A stretch of DNA of 64,000 bases, from the NCBI GenBank assembly GCA_010093515.1, contig MU001694.1, positions 68,964 through 132,963 on the forward strand, given 5' to 3'. Position 1 is the first letter of the stretch. The number at the start of each line of letters is the position of its first letter. Position numbers and translations under genes: made by a program. The stretch is from Lineolata rhizophorae. Lineage: Eukaryota; Ascomycota; Dothideomycetes; Lineolatales; Lineolataceae. A model generated the notes under the pieces. That model worked only from the letters and a program-made list of their open reading frames with translations, searched no databases and was not told where the DNA came from. This document shows positions 12,165-23,157 of the stretch, piece by piece.

Positions 12165-12846
12165 TTACTGCGTGCCGTCGGTCTGGGTGGGCTCCTTGGC
12201 CAGCTTGTGGTAGACAAAGACACCCTATGACATCGTCAGCCACCGCGCCAAGCACACGGAACAGGGATCACGCGTTTGCGCAACCCAGATGCGCGCCACG
12301 TATGCGCTCCCAAACAGAAACACCAACTGGCAAACCCCCCATCTCAGAACATACCAGCAGGAAGCTCGCGAACCACAGACATGCCGAGATGAAGCTGAAG
12401 GCCTCGGCGGCCTTCCACTCCCCGCACCAGCTGTCGTTGGTCAGGTTGGACCAGTACCAGACGCCGCCGCAGGACTGGTCGTCGAGCCAGTCGACGAGCG
12501 CGCCGAAGGCGGCGAACCACGCCGCCGACGCCAGCAGGTCGACCGGGTAGATGAGGAAGCTCGTCTTGGTCGGGATCAGCAGCGCGACCGACAGGAGGAT
12601 GGCGAGCGCCGCCACCACCTCGGTGTAGATCTCGCGGCCGAGCGGGCCGGCCCCGCCGTTGCCTTCGTCGTGTTGGTGCAGGAAGTTGGCGATGAGGCCG
12701 AGCACGACCTAGACGGGGAGCGCGGTTAGTGCTATTCGCGTCTGAGGAGCGGGCGTGCGAGGGTGCTCTCGGTGCGATGTCCGTACCGCTGCCGCCGCGA
12801 ATTCGGCGAACCGAAGGAAGAAGGAAACGCCGCGCGAGATGATCAT
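12165..12846 (-). CDS. MARVEL-like four-TM membrane protein
   Basis: Three exons (12846..12787, 12708..12355, 12224..12165), all phase 0, give 157 residues. Exon 1 encodes MIISRGVSFFLRFAEFAAAA, and the first membrane helix continues across the splice into VVLGLIANFL. Three further hydrophobic segments follow (EVVAALAILLSVALLI, the TSFLIYPVDLL region, AFSFISACLWFASFLLG), with a Cys/Trp-rich loop between helices 3 and 4 (CGGVWYW and SWCGEWKAAEAF). This order is typical of fungal MARVEL proteins of the plasma membrane. The stop TAA lies inside a perfect GTAAGT donor. A following GCTAAC branch site and ACAG acceptor at about 12111 would instead splice to a short basic tail ending near 12077. I cannot choose between the two ends. 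Confidence 0.75.
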
Positions 12847-15656
12847 GGCGGGCGCAGGTCAGAAGTATGCGCTACACTGGCTATGAGGTTCGCGGGAGAA
12901 TATTCGACTGCGCTTGGAGTATGCGTCGGATGCAAGTGTGGCGGGCAGCGACGCTCTTTGTTCGTCTCAAGGCGGAGGGTGACCTGTAGTGATAAAGCAA
13001 GGCAGACAGAAGCGTGCGCAGGGAGAACCACCCGCCACCAGCGACAGGTCAACTTTATAGTGGAATGACGGTGAAATGAATCGGCCGTGTTTGCATCACC
13101 GGCAGATCAGCCTTTTCATTCGTCCTGCTGGGGGCGCCACACCAGGCACCCATGCGCTTTCACGATGCATAAATGCCATGCCAAAACTTCCAAGAACAAG
13201 CCAGCCCGGCGATCCCACTCTACCTCCATACTACGTACGCTTCCGGACTTCCCATGCGCGCGCCGGAGAATGCCTAGCTGTGGGCCCCCGCCGGGCAACG
13301 GGGCATTCCGACGTAACCGCAGGGCGGCGCACGCATCACAAGCAAGGCTCTCTCCCGCCATTTGGGGTTGGCAATGACCTCACGCCGGCGCCGAGGCGGC
13401 GGTGGCAGCCGTGGCAACCTGCGCTGGCAACGACGGAAGCCGTGGCTGCGGGCAAGGTTGTGCGCGTTTCAACCGCCCGGGAGGTCGAGCCAGTCGATTC
13501 GCGTCCCGTCGCAAAAGCGCCGCGAGGCATATGATCGCGGTCGGGGGGGTCCTTGGCTTCGGCGGGGCCCCGGAGCCAACGGGAACCCGCCTGTGGCGTC
13601 AGCCGTAATGTGACTGAGATGCGGAGCGGGAAAAGCCTTTGCGGGCCTGCGCCCTGCGGGGAGGCGGCCAGGGCGACCGGGCCCGGAAGGGGGATGTGCG
13701 GGCGCAGAAGAGGCTGGACGGCGGCCGGCACGGCGGGCAAAAGTTGGCAGCGAGTGAGCGGTGTTGACGTTGCAAGTCACCAGGTCAGCAGGCCTCGCGT
13801 TGTCGCACCACGTCGTGCACGTGTGACAAGGGGGTCTGGCCGGCCGCACACGTCTCCCAATCATGTCCCCTCGCGGCTTCTTCGAGCCTTGTGTCTCCGC
13901 CGCCAGATTCAGCTCGCACACTGGGGTGTTGCCCTTGTAAGGCCCGAAAAGGGTAGATAAAACCCCCGCTCCGCCTTCGGCGACAGACAGATTCCGATCT
14001 TGCCTTTGAAGGGTGTGGCTGTCTGCATGTGAGCACGCACCTCCGTCTGGGTTTCCCATCCGTGAGACAAAACTTCCGGTGGAAGAACGCAAGGCTGGGC
14101 GTAACAGGGATACGTCACTGGAGTCTAATACTATGACAAGATATCAGTACGCGTACCAGGAGAATGGCACGTGCCGCGGGTGAGTACAAGGGGAACCAGT
14201 CATCATGCCATCGTACTACCGTTTAATTGACTCATGGAGCAAACCGACATTTGGATGGAGTAGCCTAGAGCGTCACTTTACGTGGTCGCCCACAATGCGC
14301 TTGGCTAGGAACACATTGGCGCAAAGTTGCTACGCCAAAATACTACCAGATATTGCTATCTTAACCATCCCAGCATTATGCTACTTTATTCAACTTATTT
14401 GGTAGTTGAAAATTCAGAAGTTGTAACCTATCCAGTCAACTCTATGAGATACCTGTACCACCAGCTAATTAGCAGAAAGTAGAGCCGTAGAATTCTTAAC
14501 GAACTGCAAAAGCGATAGGCTTCGTAAGAGCCGCAACTTACAACGGGATATGTGATTGTACGCAGTAGGCTCAGTGAGTGCCAGTGCAGCAATCCAAGGA
14601 GAATTCTCGCATGATTTACAAGACATCAACCCGCTCGCAAATAAGGAAAGCAACAAAAGAGATCTAAGAGTTGGGCATGTGGACATTTATTATCCACACA
14701 TCGGAAGTCGCTAGAACGACGCAGATGGGATCCGCGTCGAGCCACAATGGTCTAGTGTCTAGAAGAAGAATGTGCTCAAGTGCTAGAGGCCGGTGACACT
14801 TCGAATTATTGGCTGTACTGCTACAGCTGATATGTCAGAAGCCAGAATGCATAACTGCGAGCCAATCGACCCGTCCGTGCCGCACATGGTGTCGTCAAAT
14901 TAACCTTAATTTCAAGGGCCCGGTCGTCGGGTTTTATCTATCTTGCTGTGCACCTAATGGAAAATTTAACCCTAAACCTCAAGCTGCAAGAGAAACATAA
15001 ATATAACGATAACAGAAATTAATCGATTGTAGAGGGTACATGTGCTCGGGTACATATTGACATCAAATATCGGTCGTATGTGAAAAGCTGGTAATCTAAA
15101 GGAAGTAGTTTGTTCGAACCAAACTTCAATAAGCATTAGTATAGGGGTCACTGCGGCCAAACGCTGTGGGTGGGCATTGCAGAAGGAAACGAGTCGCCTC
15201 CCAATACTCATACCGTCATGGCTATCGAGCACGAGTTGGGTTCATGGAGGCTAGTCAACCGATGCAAGATGTTGTAATAAGCATCTGACGATAGTTTCCA
15301 TCACGCCCAGAAAACGTCGAGTACATCCACTATACATAGCAAAGCGAGATGTCAAATTATGCGTATGTAGCGAATATCCAAAATAACGTAAAAGAGCCAA
15401 TTTCGTTCCAGGCCGCCGAAGAAGTCGGGGCAGGTTGAGATGAGAGGGACCGCGTCAAAAGGGAGGCGAATCGTATTGTGAATAATAGTCCGTACTTATG
15501 TCGGATTTCGGGTCAAAGTGTAAGGAGTGTAACATAGTTGCCGGTCTTATGTTCGTTGGATGGACATGTCCGCCAAAACACACGACCACAGCCTGTAGGT
15601 TGGAGGACCCCTAGCCCTAATGTGTACACATTAGCATGTCGAAAGGAACTAGTAGG
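12847..15656. other. Gene-free interval with a GC-rich island
   Basis: A GC-rich island at about 13200-14100 contains long overlapping frames in several phases without recognisable domains. The rest is AT-richer and full of stops. I saw no tRNA, rRNA or transposon ends. Confidence 0.45.
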
Positions 15657-16446
15657 TCAGGTAAAGACTCTTACCCCTTCGCCGAGTCTCTGAAGGTACT
15701 CGACGGAACGTGTAGTATCGTAGCGACCATTCTCCGACTCCGTATCGTCCGGAATTATCGGAGATGACGATGCCTCTTCATCGGCCGTATTGCCATCGCC
15801 TTGTGTGCTATGAGTGTCGTCCGCCGAAGGGACGTTTTCGTCGACCATGTGTTCTTCGTCTTCGCCCGTTCCGGCTTCATCCTCTTCTGGCGGCGACGAT
15901 CTGTCATTGTTGAACCATCATTCGATCTTCAGGACACAGTAAAGAAGAAGGATATGACTTACGATGGCTCGTCTCCTGAGGCAACGGCGGAAGTTTGGTC
16001 CGCCGAAGGGGCGTTCTCGTCGACCGTGTGTTCTTCGTCTTCGCCCGTTCCGGCTTCATCCTGTCCAGGCGGCGATGAACTATGATTGTTGAGTCATCAT
16101 TCGATCTCCGGGACACAGTAAAGAAGAAGGGTATGACTTACGATGGCCCGCCTCCTGGGGCAACGATGCAAGTTCGGTCCCCAATGTACTCACCTACGCA
16201 ATTGTTGCACGGATAGTGCCCACATTTCCAGCAACGGACACGGCTTATCGGACCCCGTGGTCCTTCATAGCATTGACAACAATAGTATGCGACGTTGTCT
16301 GGATTGTATCCGGCCATTGCCGCCGATGTTTCGCGCTGGCGTGTCGGGTTCAGTCCAGGTGCGCTGCAAATGGACTCGCGGCGGGAGCCTCCTGCTAGCG
16401 ATTTATCGAGAAACTTTAGGTACTTGGGGGAATGCATGACTAACAC
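15657..16446 (-). CDS. Small Cys-rich zinc-finger-like protein with duplicated exon
   Basis: Three exons: 16446..16142, 16079..15963 and 15900..15657. The introns are 62 nt each, start GTAAGTCATA and end in ATAG or ACAG, and all junctions keep phase. The protein is 221 residues from 16446, or 178 from the ATG at 16317 (MAGYNPDN), which I find about equally likely. A finger-like module CCQC, CWKCGHYPCNNC could bind zinc and resembles short fungal Cys proteins of unknown role. The rest is an acidic, Ser/Pro-rich tail in which SSPP and DEAGTGEDEEH occur twice. Exon 2 (117 nt) is symmetric and is the product of a 179-bp tandem duplication covering an exon end, the intron and the next exon head. 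A GTAAGA donor-like site just before the stop leaves open another 3' exon. Function is unknown. Confidence 0.65.
15819..16176. repeat. 179-bp tandem duplication, two units
   Basis: Units 15819..15997 and 15998..16176 align without gaps, with about 22 mismatches by hand count (roughly 88% identity), most of them transitions. Each unit holds an exon head, a complete 62-nt intron and the tail of the preceding exon of the Cys-rich gene on the minus strand. The duplication therefore added one full exon and one intron while keeping the reading frame. Confidence 0.85.
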
Positions 16447-18132
16447 CTAGTGCGTGCATGTCCTATCTACCCCTACTTGACGTGTTAGTGCAACCCTTAT
16501 TTACATCACAGCAAATAAGAACGACAGAGAGAAAGGTGTCTCTCAGACCAATGCCTTCTCGATGGATGATTGGGGTGGGCAGGAGGCAACTTGTTGCCAG
16601 GTTGCCTTGGCCGCCTGCATAATGTTGCTCCTTCTATAAATGGTGGGCAGAGATGATAATCAGAATGTGGGGATGGCTGCGGAATAGCACGTACCTAGGT
16701 AGTTTAAGTTGATCAAAGCAGTCGTATGAGTACGTACGATACGAAAAAGGACAAAATATCTTAACTATTCGCTTACTCTGTTCCATCTCATAGATGATCC
16801 TTCCAACGCTCTAACTTACATTATGTCCTTAAATTGGATGTTGACGAGGTAATCCGTCGAAACTCCTTCAACTTTACATTTCTAGATGAACGAAAGACAC
16901 AGCCCCTTGGTCGTGTTAAGGGTGAAAGATCCGAAGTGTCTTACGCGTCACAAAACGATTCCTCAGATTCGCAAAACCTCGCTCTTGCAAAAAGTCGCAA
17001 TTTGTGGCAGCTTGACGTGCTTGCTAAGGTTCTATGCATGGCGACAGTATAAGTCAACGCATTTGGTTGGCATATTGCGAAATAAACCAGCACAACGTAA
17101 CTATTTGGCATATTTTCAAATATATACCTCAAAAAGTTAAAGTATTTTAGAATATAAAACTACCGTAACTACATCATTCAAAACCTATGCACACAATACA
17201 TCAGATAGAGTTATCGCAAACACTATACGTTTCTCCGTATCTCGCCACGAGGTCGGTTAACACGCAACCTTAAAGAGGCTCAGAACTGTCGATCTCGGTG
17301 GCATATCTCACTTACATATTCAATGCCCCTGCCCACCGGAATGTCAGCTGGTGGAGTCTTGGCTAGGAATTCAACTCTCACTGGCGAAGCTTCAGTGATT
17401 GTGTGCGACAGTAGCGCAGTAGCGCATAGCAGGACCGGGAAATACGTCCACTAGAGGCGAAATAAGTTGTCTGATATCGAGGATTACCGCGATGTCACTC
17501 ACACCGCGAGAAAAGGGTGGGTGGGACTTCTCACGACGGAGCCTCAAGTTCTCCCTGACGAAACACGAATGGTTGGCCAAGCGCTCTCGGGAAATTTATT
17601 GGGAGGTTGGGGGCTGAGCTGTGATAATCCTATTAGGCTACTCGCATAGTGACCGGTGAATTCTCCGGCACAAGGCTGAAATTTTGTCGGGCGAACCCGG
17701 CTGTTGTTGCCTTGGGTCACCGGCCAATGAGATCTATCAGCTGACTTGCTACTTCCTTGGCTTCTGTGACTCAGTACTCGTCGGGCGAAGCAATTGGGCT
17801 GTGACAAAAGTGGGATTGAGGGTCTGTTGTGGTGATACGCCGGTGCTATATTGCGAAGCGAGGCATTGGGAGTTGAGTTAGTCTGATTGCCCCGGGCGTC
17901 CATCGCGCACGCCCACTCTATACGTACACTATTGACTACTTTCATGGATTACTCTGCTGGCCCAAGTACGGCTAAATTCCACCGGCCGACCGTCTAAATG
18001 AGTCGCTATGCCCAAAAGTGGAGAAAACAGGCAAAAAAAATTTTGTACATCGAAGTCTATACACCGCTCCCAAACATTCGACCACAACACGAGGAATTAC
18101 TCACCTACCTTCACAGTCGCACAAGACCTACT
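16447..18132. other. AT-rich gene-free interval
   Basis: AT-rich DNA with only short open frames. I see no domain, splice pattern or RNA gene. The last 130 nt before 18133 are the 3' flank of MEF1. It may include degraded repeat copies, but none is identifiable by eye. Confidence 0.45.
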
Positions 18133-20807
18133 CTACTTGTTCCTCTCCGCCTGCTCCTTCTCATACTTCGCGATCAACTCCTTCTGCAACTGCATCGGTG
18201 CTGGCGCATAGTGACTAAACTCCATCGAGAACTCGCCTTTGCCCTGCGTAGAGGCGCGCAACAACGTCGAGAACCCAAACATGGCGTTGAGGCTGCAGTC
18301 GGCCGTGACAGTAAAGTCTTCGGCCCCGACCTCGGTATCTGAGATGACGGCGTTGCGCTTGTTCAGCAGGCCGACGACGTTGCCCTGGAATTCGGACGGC
18401 GCCGTTATGATGGTACGCATGAGGGGCTCCAGCACGACGGGTGCGCCCTGCTTGAACGCCTTGCGGAACGCCTGCTGGATGGCCATGCTGAAGGCGAAAT
18501 CGGACGAGTCGGTCATGTGGGTCTGACCGTCGAATACGTTCATGTGGGTGCCTAGCACCTTGTGACCTAGTAGTGGGCCTCTCTGGCATGCCAGATGGAA
18601 ACCCTTATCGCAAGCGCTGAGGAACTTCTCCGGAATGGCGCCACCAACAACATTTTGCGTGAACCTGTTCGCCGTGAGCTGGCCAGTGGGCTCCATATAG
18701 CCGACCACACGCGCATAATCTCCTGCACCGCCGGTTTGCTTCTTGAGTAGGTGGTCGAAGTCGACTTTCTTGGTGATGGTTTCACGGTACGCTACTTGTG
18801 GCTGGCCTGTAACGCAGTCCACCTTGTACTCGCGACGCATGCGTTCCACGTAGATGTCGAGATGGAGCTCACCCATACCGGAAATGATGGTCTGCTCGGA
18901 CTCCGGATCGAAGTGTACGCGGAATGTCGGGTCCTCACGCTGGAAACGATTGATGGCTTTCGAGAAGTTGGCCGTGTCTTTCGTCGTCTTGGGCTTAATA
19001 GATAGGGAAATGACTGGTTCTGGAACGAACATCGACGTCTGCAGCAACATGTTAGAATACCCATCATCGCCAATATCCTTGGCTTTGCTGCTGAAAATGT
19101 TTTTCCTTTCGTCGCCGATGCCGTAAGGTCAGATTGCTTACCATCGAATAACCCAGTTGTCCATCGGTGAATGTGTCTCCAGACGCGCAGTCAACGCCAA
19201 AGACCGCACAAATTTCACCCGCGCCAATCTCCGGAATCTCCTCCATTTCGTTGGAGTGCATGCGTACGATCCTCGGAATCTTAACCTTCTTGTCGGTCCG
19301 CGCATTGTACACCATCATGCCTTTGCGCAGCGACCCTTGGTAAACTCGAATATACGTCAACTGGCCAAAGTTGCTTTCTTCGAGTTTGAACGCCAGTCCA
19401 ACAAACGGCAGCGAATTGTACGATACGAGCTTGACCTTGGCCTCGTCGCGCCGGCGGTCGAGCGCCAAGTTCTCAACTTCCGACGGGTTCGGCAGATAGT
19501 CACAAACTGCGTCAAGCATGGGCTGGACACTCTTGTCGGCCAGCGCCGAGCCCATGAGGACGGGCGTAAATTTGAGCGAGACGGTGGCACGACGGATGGC
19601 GGCCTTGATCTGCTCCATGGTCGGGGTACGCTCGTCAAGGAAGATCTCGGCGATCTCGTCGTCGACGTCGGCGAGCGTTTCGATCAGCTTGGCACGCCTC
19701 TCGGCAACGAGGTCCTTCAAATCAGCCGGGATCTCGTCCTTTTCGACGATATGCTCTCCTCGTGGACCCTTGTTGTATATTGCCTTCATGCGAAGAAGGT
19801 CTACCACGCCCTTGAACTCGTCCTCCGCGCCAATCGGCACCTGAATCGCGGCAGCGGGAATGCGAAGCTTCTGGTTGATCATGTCGATAGCTTTGAACGG
19901 ATTCGCACCCATGCGGTCCATCTTATTAATGAAGGAAATTCGCGGGACATTGTAACGGCGCATCTGGCGATCGACGGTGATGGTCTGGGACTGGACCCCA
20001 GAAACGGCACAAAGGATCATGACAGCGCCATCAAGCACACGTAGCGCACGCTCCACCTCGATTGTAAAGTCAATATGTCCAGGCGTGTCAATCAGGTTGA
20101 TATGGTATTTCTCTTCCTCGCCAGTCTGGTCGTTTTTTTTGACCCAGTCGCAGAAAGTCGCCGCGGACTGGATTGTGATACCCTTCTCACGCTCGAGATC
20201 CATAGAGTCCATTTTCGCGCCTACAGCATCCTTTCCGCGCACTTCGTGGATTGACTTGATGCGCCCCGTGTAGAAGAGTACTCGCTCGGTCGCTGTAGTC
20301 TTGCCACTATCGATGTGCGCCTGCTCTCTCGTATTAGCAATTCAACCCATCAACGCTGTGCACACTTCGTCTATGAATCTTACCGCAATGCCAATATTCC
20401 GCACCTGCGATAATCGGGCGGCTTCCCTTGGATCGAGGTTCTCTACGATCGTATCCTGAGATAACGTCGCCGGATCTTCCTTCGCTTGCTCCAGTCTGTA
20501 CAGCAGCAGGAAGAAGAGTGTTAGCTCCAATTATCTGTTTCCCTGTACCAAAAGGAGCAAATCCTTACACAGCAGCGGCCGCGCCACTCTGCCATCTCCT
20601 TCTCAGAGCATCCCCCCTTGCAATTACACCAGTGTCCACCCCCATCCTCTTCCACCTGCCCCCAGCCCCGTACGCAGTCCGCAGCACCGCTGCGCCCGAC
20701 GCGTTCCGAGCCCACGCATTCCCTAGCCTGATCGCCGAGGCCACCGGACGCGCGCCCATCAGGCCAAGCGGCCTCAATCGCGCCGTCGCCAGGCTCGGGC
20801 CGCGCAT
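18133..20807 (-). CDS. MEF1: Mitochondrial elongation factor G 1
   Basis: Four exons (20807..20569, 20495..20384, 20320..19142, 19038..18133) give 811 residues. This GTPase translocates tRNA and mRNA on the mitochondrial ribosome. The N-terminus ([15 protein letters not shown]) is Arg/Ala-rich with no acidic residues, a mitochondrial targeting sequence. GTPase motifs follow: AHIDSGKTT (G1, about 118-126, split from the preceding VRNIGIA by an intron), the switch segment [13 protein letters not shown] (about 195) and NKMD (about 249). Domains II-V run to the end with [24 protein letters not shown] and [12 protein letters not shown]. Length fits the family, with a slightly long presequence. The start is the first ATG of the targeting peptide. 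Introns are short and canonical. The gene points away from the transposon at 21.2 kb, which sits about 370 nt upstream of the ATG. Confidence 0.96.
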
Positions 20808-21174
20808 GGTCGGCCCAATCCGCGCAGCCGCAAAGGAACAGGACAAAGCAGAGAAAAAGGGTGGAAAGGAACAAAAGAAACGAAAGGAGAGGGCAACGAA
20901 TGAGCCGGATGAAAATGAATGGGCCCCAGGCGCGCGCGCGTGAGAGCGTTGAAAAAAGTTACCCGGGGCGAATCGGTCTATCGGGCTCTAGGCCGCGAAT
21001 ACGGTACGGCGGCCGAGATGACACGGGGGCGCAATTTAGCGGAGCTTCGCGTTTGCCCTAACCTAGCTTTGGTCTAAACCTGTGAGACTACGTATTACAT
21101 AGGTACACGGTAGCTAAACCCTGCAGGGCACTAAGAGAGCTTAGCCGCTTGATTCTTTATTCTATCTTCTCGCT
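20808..21174. promoter_or_regulatory. MEF1 upstream region bordering a transposon
   Basis: The 370 nt between the MEF1 ATG and the transposon's left end are all that remains next to the gene as native promoter. They are purine/pyrimidine-skewed close to the ATG and AT-richer near the transposon. No specific element is recognised. Confidence 0.4.
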
Positions 21175-21272
21175 TAAGCTAGCTGACCGGGTTCCGAGTC
21201 ACCCGGGGTTCCAACTCACTGACCCGAAACCACCCATCCTCATGAAAAATCGTGTTTATTCTCTCAACGTAG

Positions 21273-22820
21273 TTACAATTGCCACTCTGTACACATAGAC
21301 TGAAGTGTTTGAGCTGCTGTTTCAGCTGCTACTCTTTCTGCTGCCCGTTCCTCAGCGTCGGCATCCCGTTGTGCCTCAAGAAGTTGTGAGGCCTGTACAG
21401 CAACCATGATTGTATCTATATCTGCAAATCGTTGATTTGGATTAACACGAACTTTCTTTCGTGGCTGTTGAGGCTTAAGAGCCTCAAGTTGACTATTTAA
21501 TCTTTTATTTTGTGTTTCAAACTCTGCTGCCCGTGTATTTGCTGCTNNNNNNNNNNNNNNNNNNNNNNNNNNNNNNNNNNNNNNNNNNNNNNNNNNNNNN
21601 NNNNNNNNNNNNNNNNNNNNNNNNNNNNNNNNNNNNNNNNNNNNNNNNNNNNNNNNNNNNNNNNNNNNNNNNNNNNNNNNNNNNNNNNNNNNNNNNNNNN
21701 NNNNNNNNNNNNNNNNNNNNNNNNNNNNNNNNNNNNNNNNNNNNNNNNNNNNNNNNNNNNNNNNNNNNNNNNNNNNNNNNNNNNNNNNNNNNNNNNNNNN
21801 NNNNNNNNNNNNNNNNNNNNNNNNNNNNNNNNNNNNNNNNNNNNNNNNNNNNNNNNNNNNNNNNNNNNNNNNNNNNNNNNNNNNNNNNNNNNNNNNNNNN
21901 NNNNNNNNNNNNNNNNNNNNNNNNNNNNNNNNNNNNNNNNNNNNNNNNNNNNNNNNNNNNNNNNNNNNNNNNNNNNNNNNNNNNNNNNNNNNNNNNNNNN
22001 NNNNNNNNNNNNNNNNNNNNNNNNNNNNNNNNNNNNNNNNNNNNNNNNNNNNNNNNNNNNNNNNNNNNNNNNNNNNNNNNNNNNNNNNNNNNNNNNNNNN
22101 NNNNNNNNNNNNNNNNNNNNNNNNNNNNNNNNNNNNNNNNNNNNNNNNNNNNNNNNNNNNNNNNNNNNNNNNNNNNNNNNNNNNNNNNNNNNNNNNNNNN
22201 NNNNNNNNNNNNNNNNNNNNNNNNNNNNNNNNNNNNNNNNNNNNNNNNNNNNNNNNNNNNNNNNNNNNNNNNNNNNNNNNNNNNNNNNNNNNNNNNNNNN
22301 NNNNNNNNNNNNNNNNNNNNNNNNNNNNNNNNNNNNNNNNNNNNNNNNNNNNNNNNNNNNNNNNNNNNNNNNNNNNNNNNNNNNNNNNNNNNNNNNNNNN
22401 NNNNNNNNNNNNNNNNNNNNNNNNNNNNNNNTCAGCCCGGGCAGCCTCAATCTTTCGTCCGACAACAGATGCGACGCGTGGGTTGCGCTTCAGGAAGGCA
22501 GCCATCCAATGCTTGCCCACGGGCCTGTGGTCTCCATTCATCCTCAGTATTCGGTTCGCCATTTCTCGTGCGCGCGCGTGGGAGGGAGGAAAAGCTCGTG
22601 CGTCCTCTTCAAGTATCCATTGTACAAGGAAGTCCTCTTGCTCTGGTGTCAATCGTTGTTGGTATACGTGGCTGGTTTGGCTGTTCTGTGTGCCTCGTAC
22701 ACGGGCAGAGAAGGTAGCTTGAGGGATGTTGTACGCCTTTGCAGCAGCTCTTTGACTAGTAAAAACACCAGCATTAAGATCGCGGATAGCTGCTTGAATA
22801 GATTCTTCACAGTTGTCCAT
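21273..22820 (-). CDS. Pogo/Fot1-like transposase, interrupted by assembly gap
   Basis: About 515 residues if the gap length is right, which matches the usual size of Fot1-family transposases. The N-terminus shows a psq-type helix-turn-helix (SIQAAIRDLNAGVFTSQRAA, then AYNIPQATFSARV) and a CENP-B/Tc5-type DNA-binding segment (LTPEQEDFLVQWILEED, then GKHWMAAFLKRNP). The C-terminus is a charged, Ala/Glu-rich coiled-coil-like tail with a basic KPQQPRKKVRV stretch. The DDE catalytic domain falls entirely within the N run (21547..22431), so activity cannot be judged. The reading frame agrees on both sides of the gap and no stop is visible in the sequenced parts. Confidence 0.85.
   Translation of the reverse strand: MDNCEESIQAAIRDLNAGVFTSQRAAAKAYNIPQATFSARVRGTQNSQTSHVYQQRLTPEQEDFLVQWILEEDARAFPPSHARAREMANRILRMNGDHRPVGKHWMAAFLKRNPRVASVVGRKIEAARAXXXXXXXXXXXXXXXXXXXXXXXXXXXXXXXXXXXXXXXXXXXXXXXXXXXXXXXXXXXXXXXXXXXXXXXXXXXXXXXXXXXXXXXXXXXXXXXXXXXXXXXXXXXXXXXXXXXXXXXXXXXXXXXXXXXXXXXXXXXXXXXXXXXXXXXXXXXXXXXXXXXXXXXXXXXXXXXXXXXXXXXXXXXXXXXXXXXXXXXXXXXXXXXXXXXXXXXXXXXXXXXXXXXXXXXXXXXXXXXXXXXXXXXXXXXXXXXXXXXXXXXXXXXXXXXXXXXXXXXXXXXXXXXXXXXXXXXXAANTRAAEFETQNKRLNSQLEALKPQQPRKKVRVNPNQRFADIDTIMVAVQASQLLEAQRDADAEERAAERVAAETAAQTLQSMCTEWQL
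21547..22431. other. Assembly gap (885 N)
   Basis: A run of undetermined bases inside the transposon, probably because identical copies elsewhere in the genome prevented assembly. Open frames spanning it on the plus strand are artefacts. Confidence 0.98.
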
Positions 22821-23157
22821 TTTGGCAGTGTGGGTGGTGAGAAAACACGTGTTTTGTTGAGGGTGTTGAGTTCTGGGCAGTGAGTTGGAACCCCGGGTGA
22901 CTCGGAACCCGGTCAGCTAGCTTACTGTTGAACGTAAATGCGAAACCTCCCTTGCAAGGTAACTTGAGCAACGCCACAGCGTGATTGCGTGCAGCTCTGC
23001 TTCGCTCACCGTGCACCCTAATTATTTTGAAAGGCGCAATACAAGGCTGTAAAGCGGATGGGCTTTTATTTAGGCGACCTGAAACAGCGAAGCCCCAAAG
23101 TCAGATCATCGCCGGCCTTCAGATTCTCTTAAAATCGTCTCCACGGTGCGTCCCATG

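Larger units (their letters stand above)
21177..22922 (-). mobile_element. Pogo/Fot1-like Tc1-mariner DNA transposon
   Basis: The element is 1746 bp, with perfect 45-bp terminal inverted repeats (21177..21221 and 22878..22922, starting AGCTAGCTGACC) and a TA target duplication on each side (21175-21176 and 22923-22924). The TIRs are identical, so insertion looks recent and free of RIP. An 885-nt run of N (21547..22431) covers the middle. One transposase gene lies inside on the minus strand. It sits between MEF1 and a decayed STAND-like gene. Confidence 0.92.

Noticed and set aside
14965-14980. Telomere-like TAACCCTAAACC
   Set aside because: A single imperfect copy inside unique DNA, with no array.
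20808-20846. MEF1 start at 20846
   Set aside because: That codon is TTG. The first ATG of the targeting peptide is at 20807.
21510-22883. Plus-strand frames of 400-457 codons across the N run
   Set aside because: They are open only because N carries no stops. The transposase is on the minus strand.
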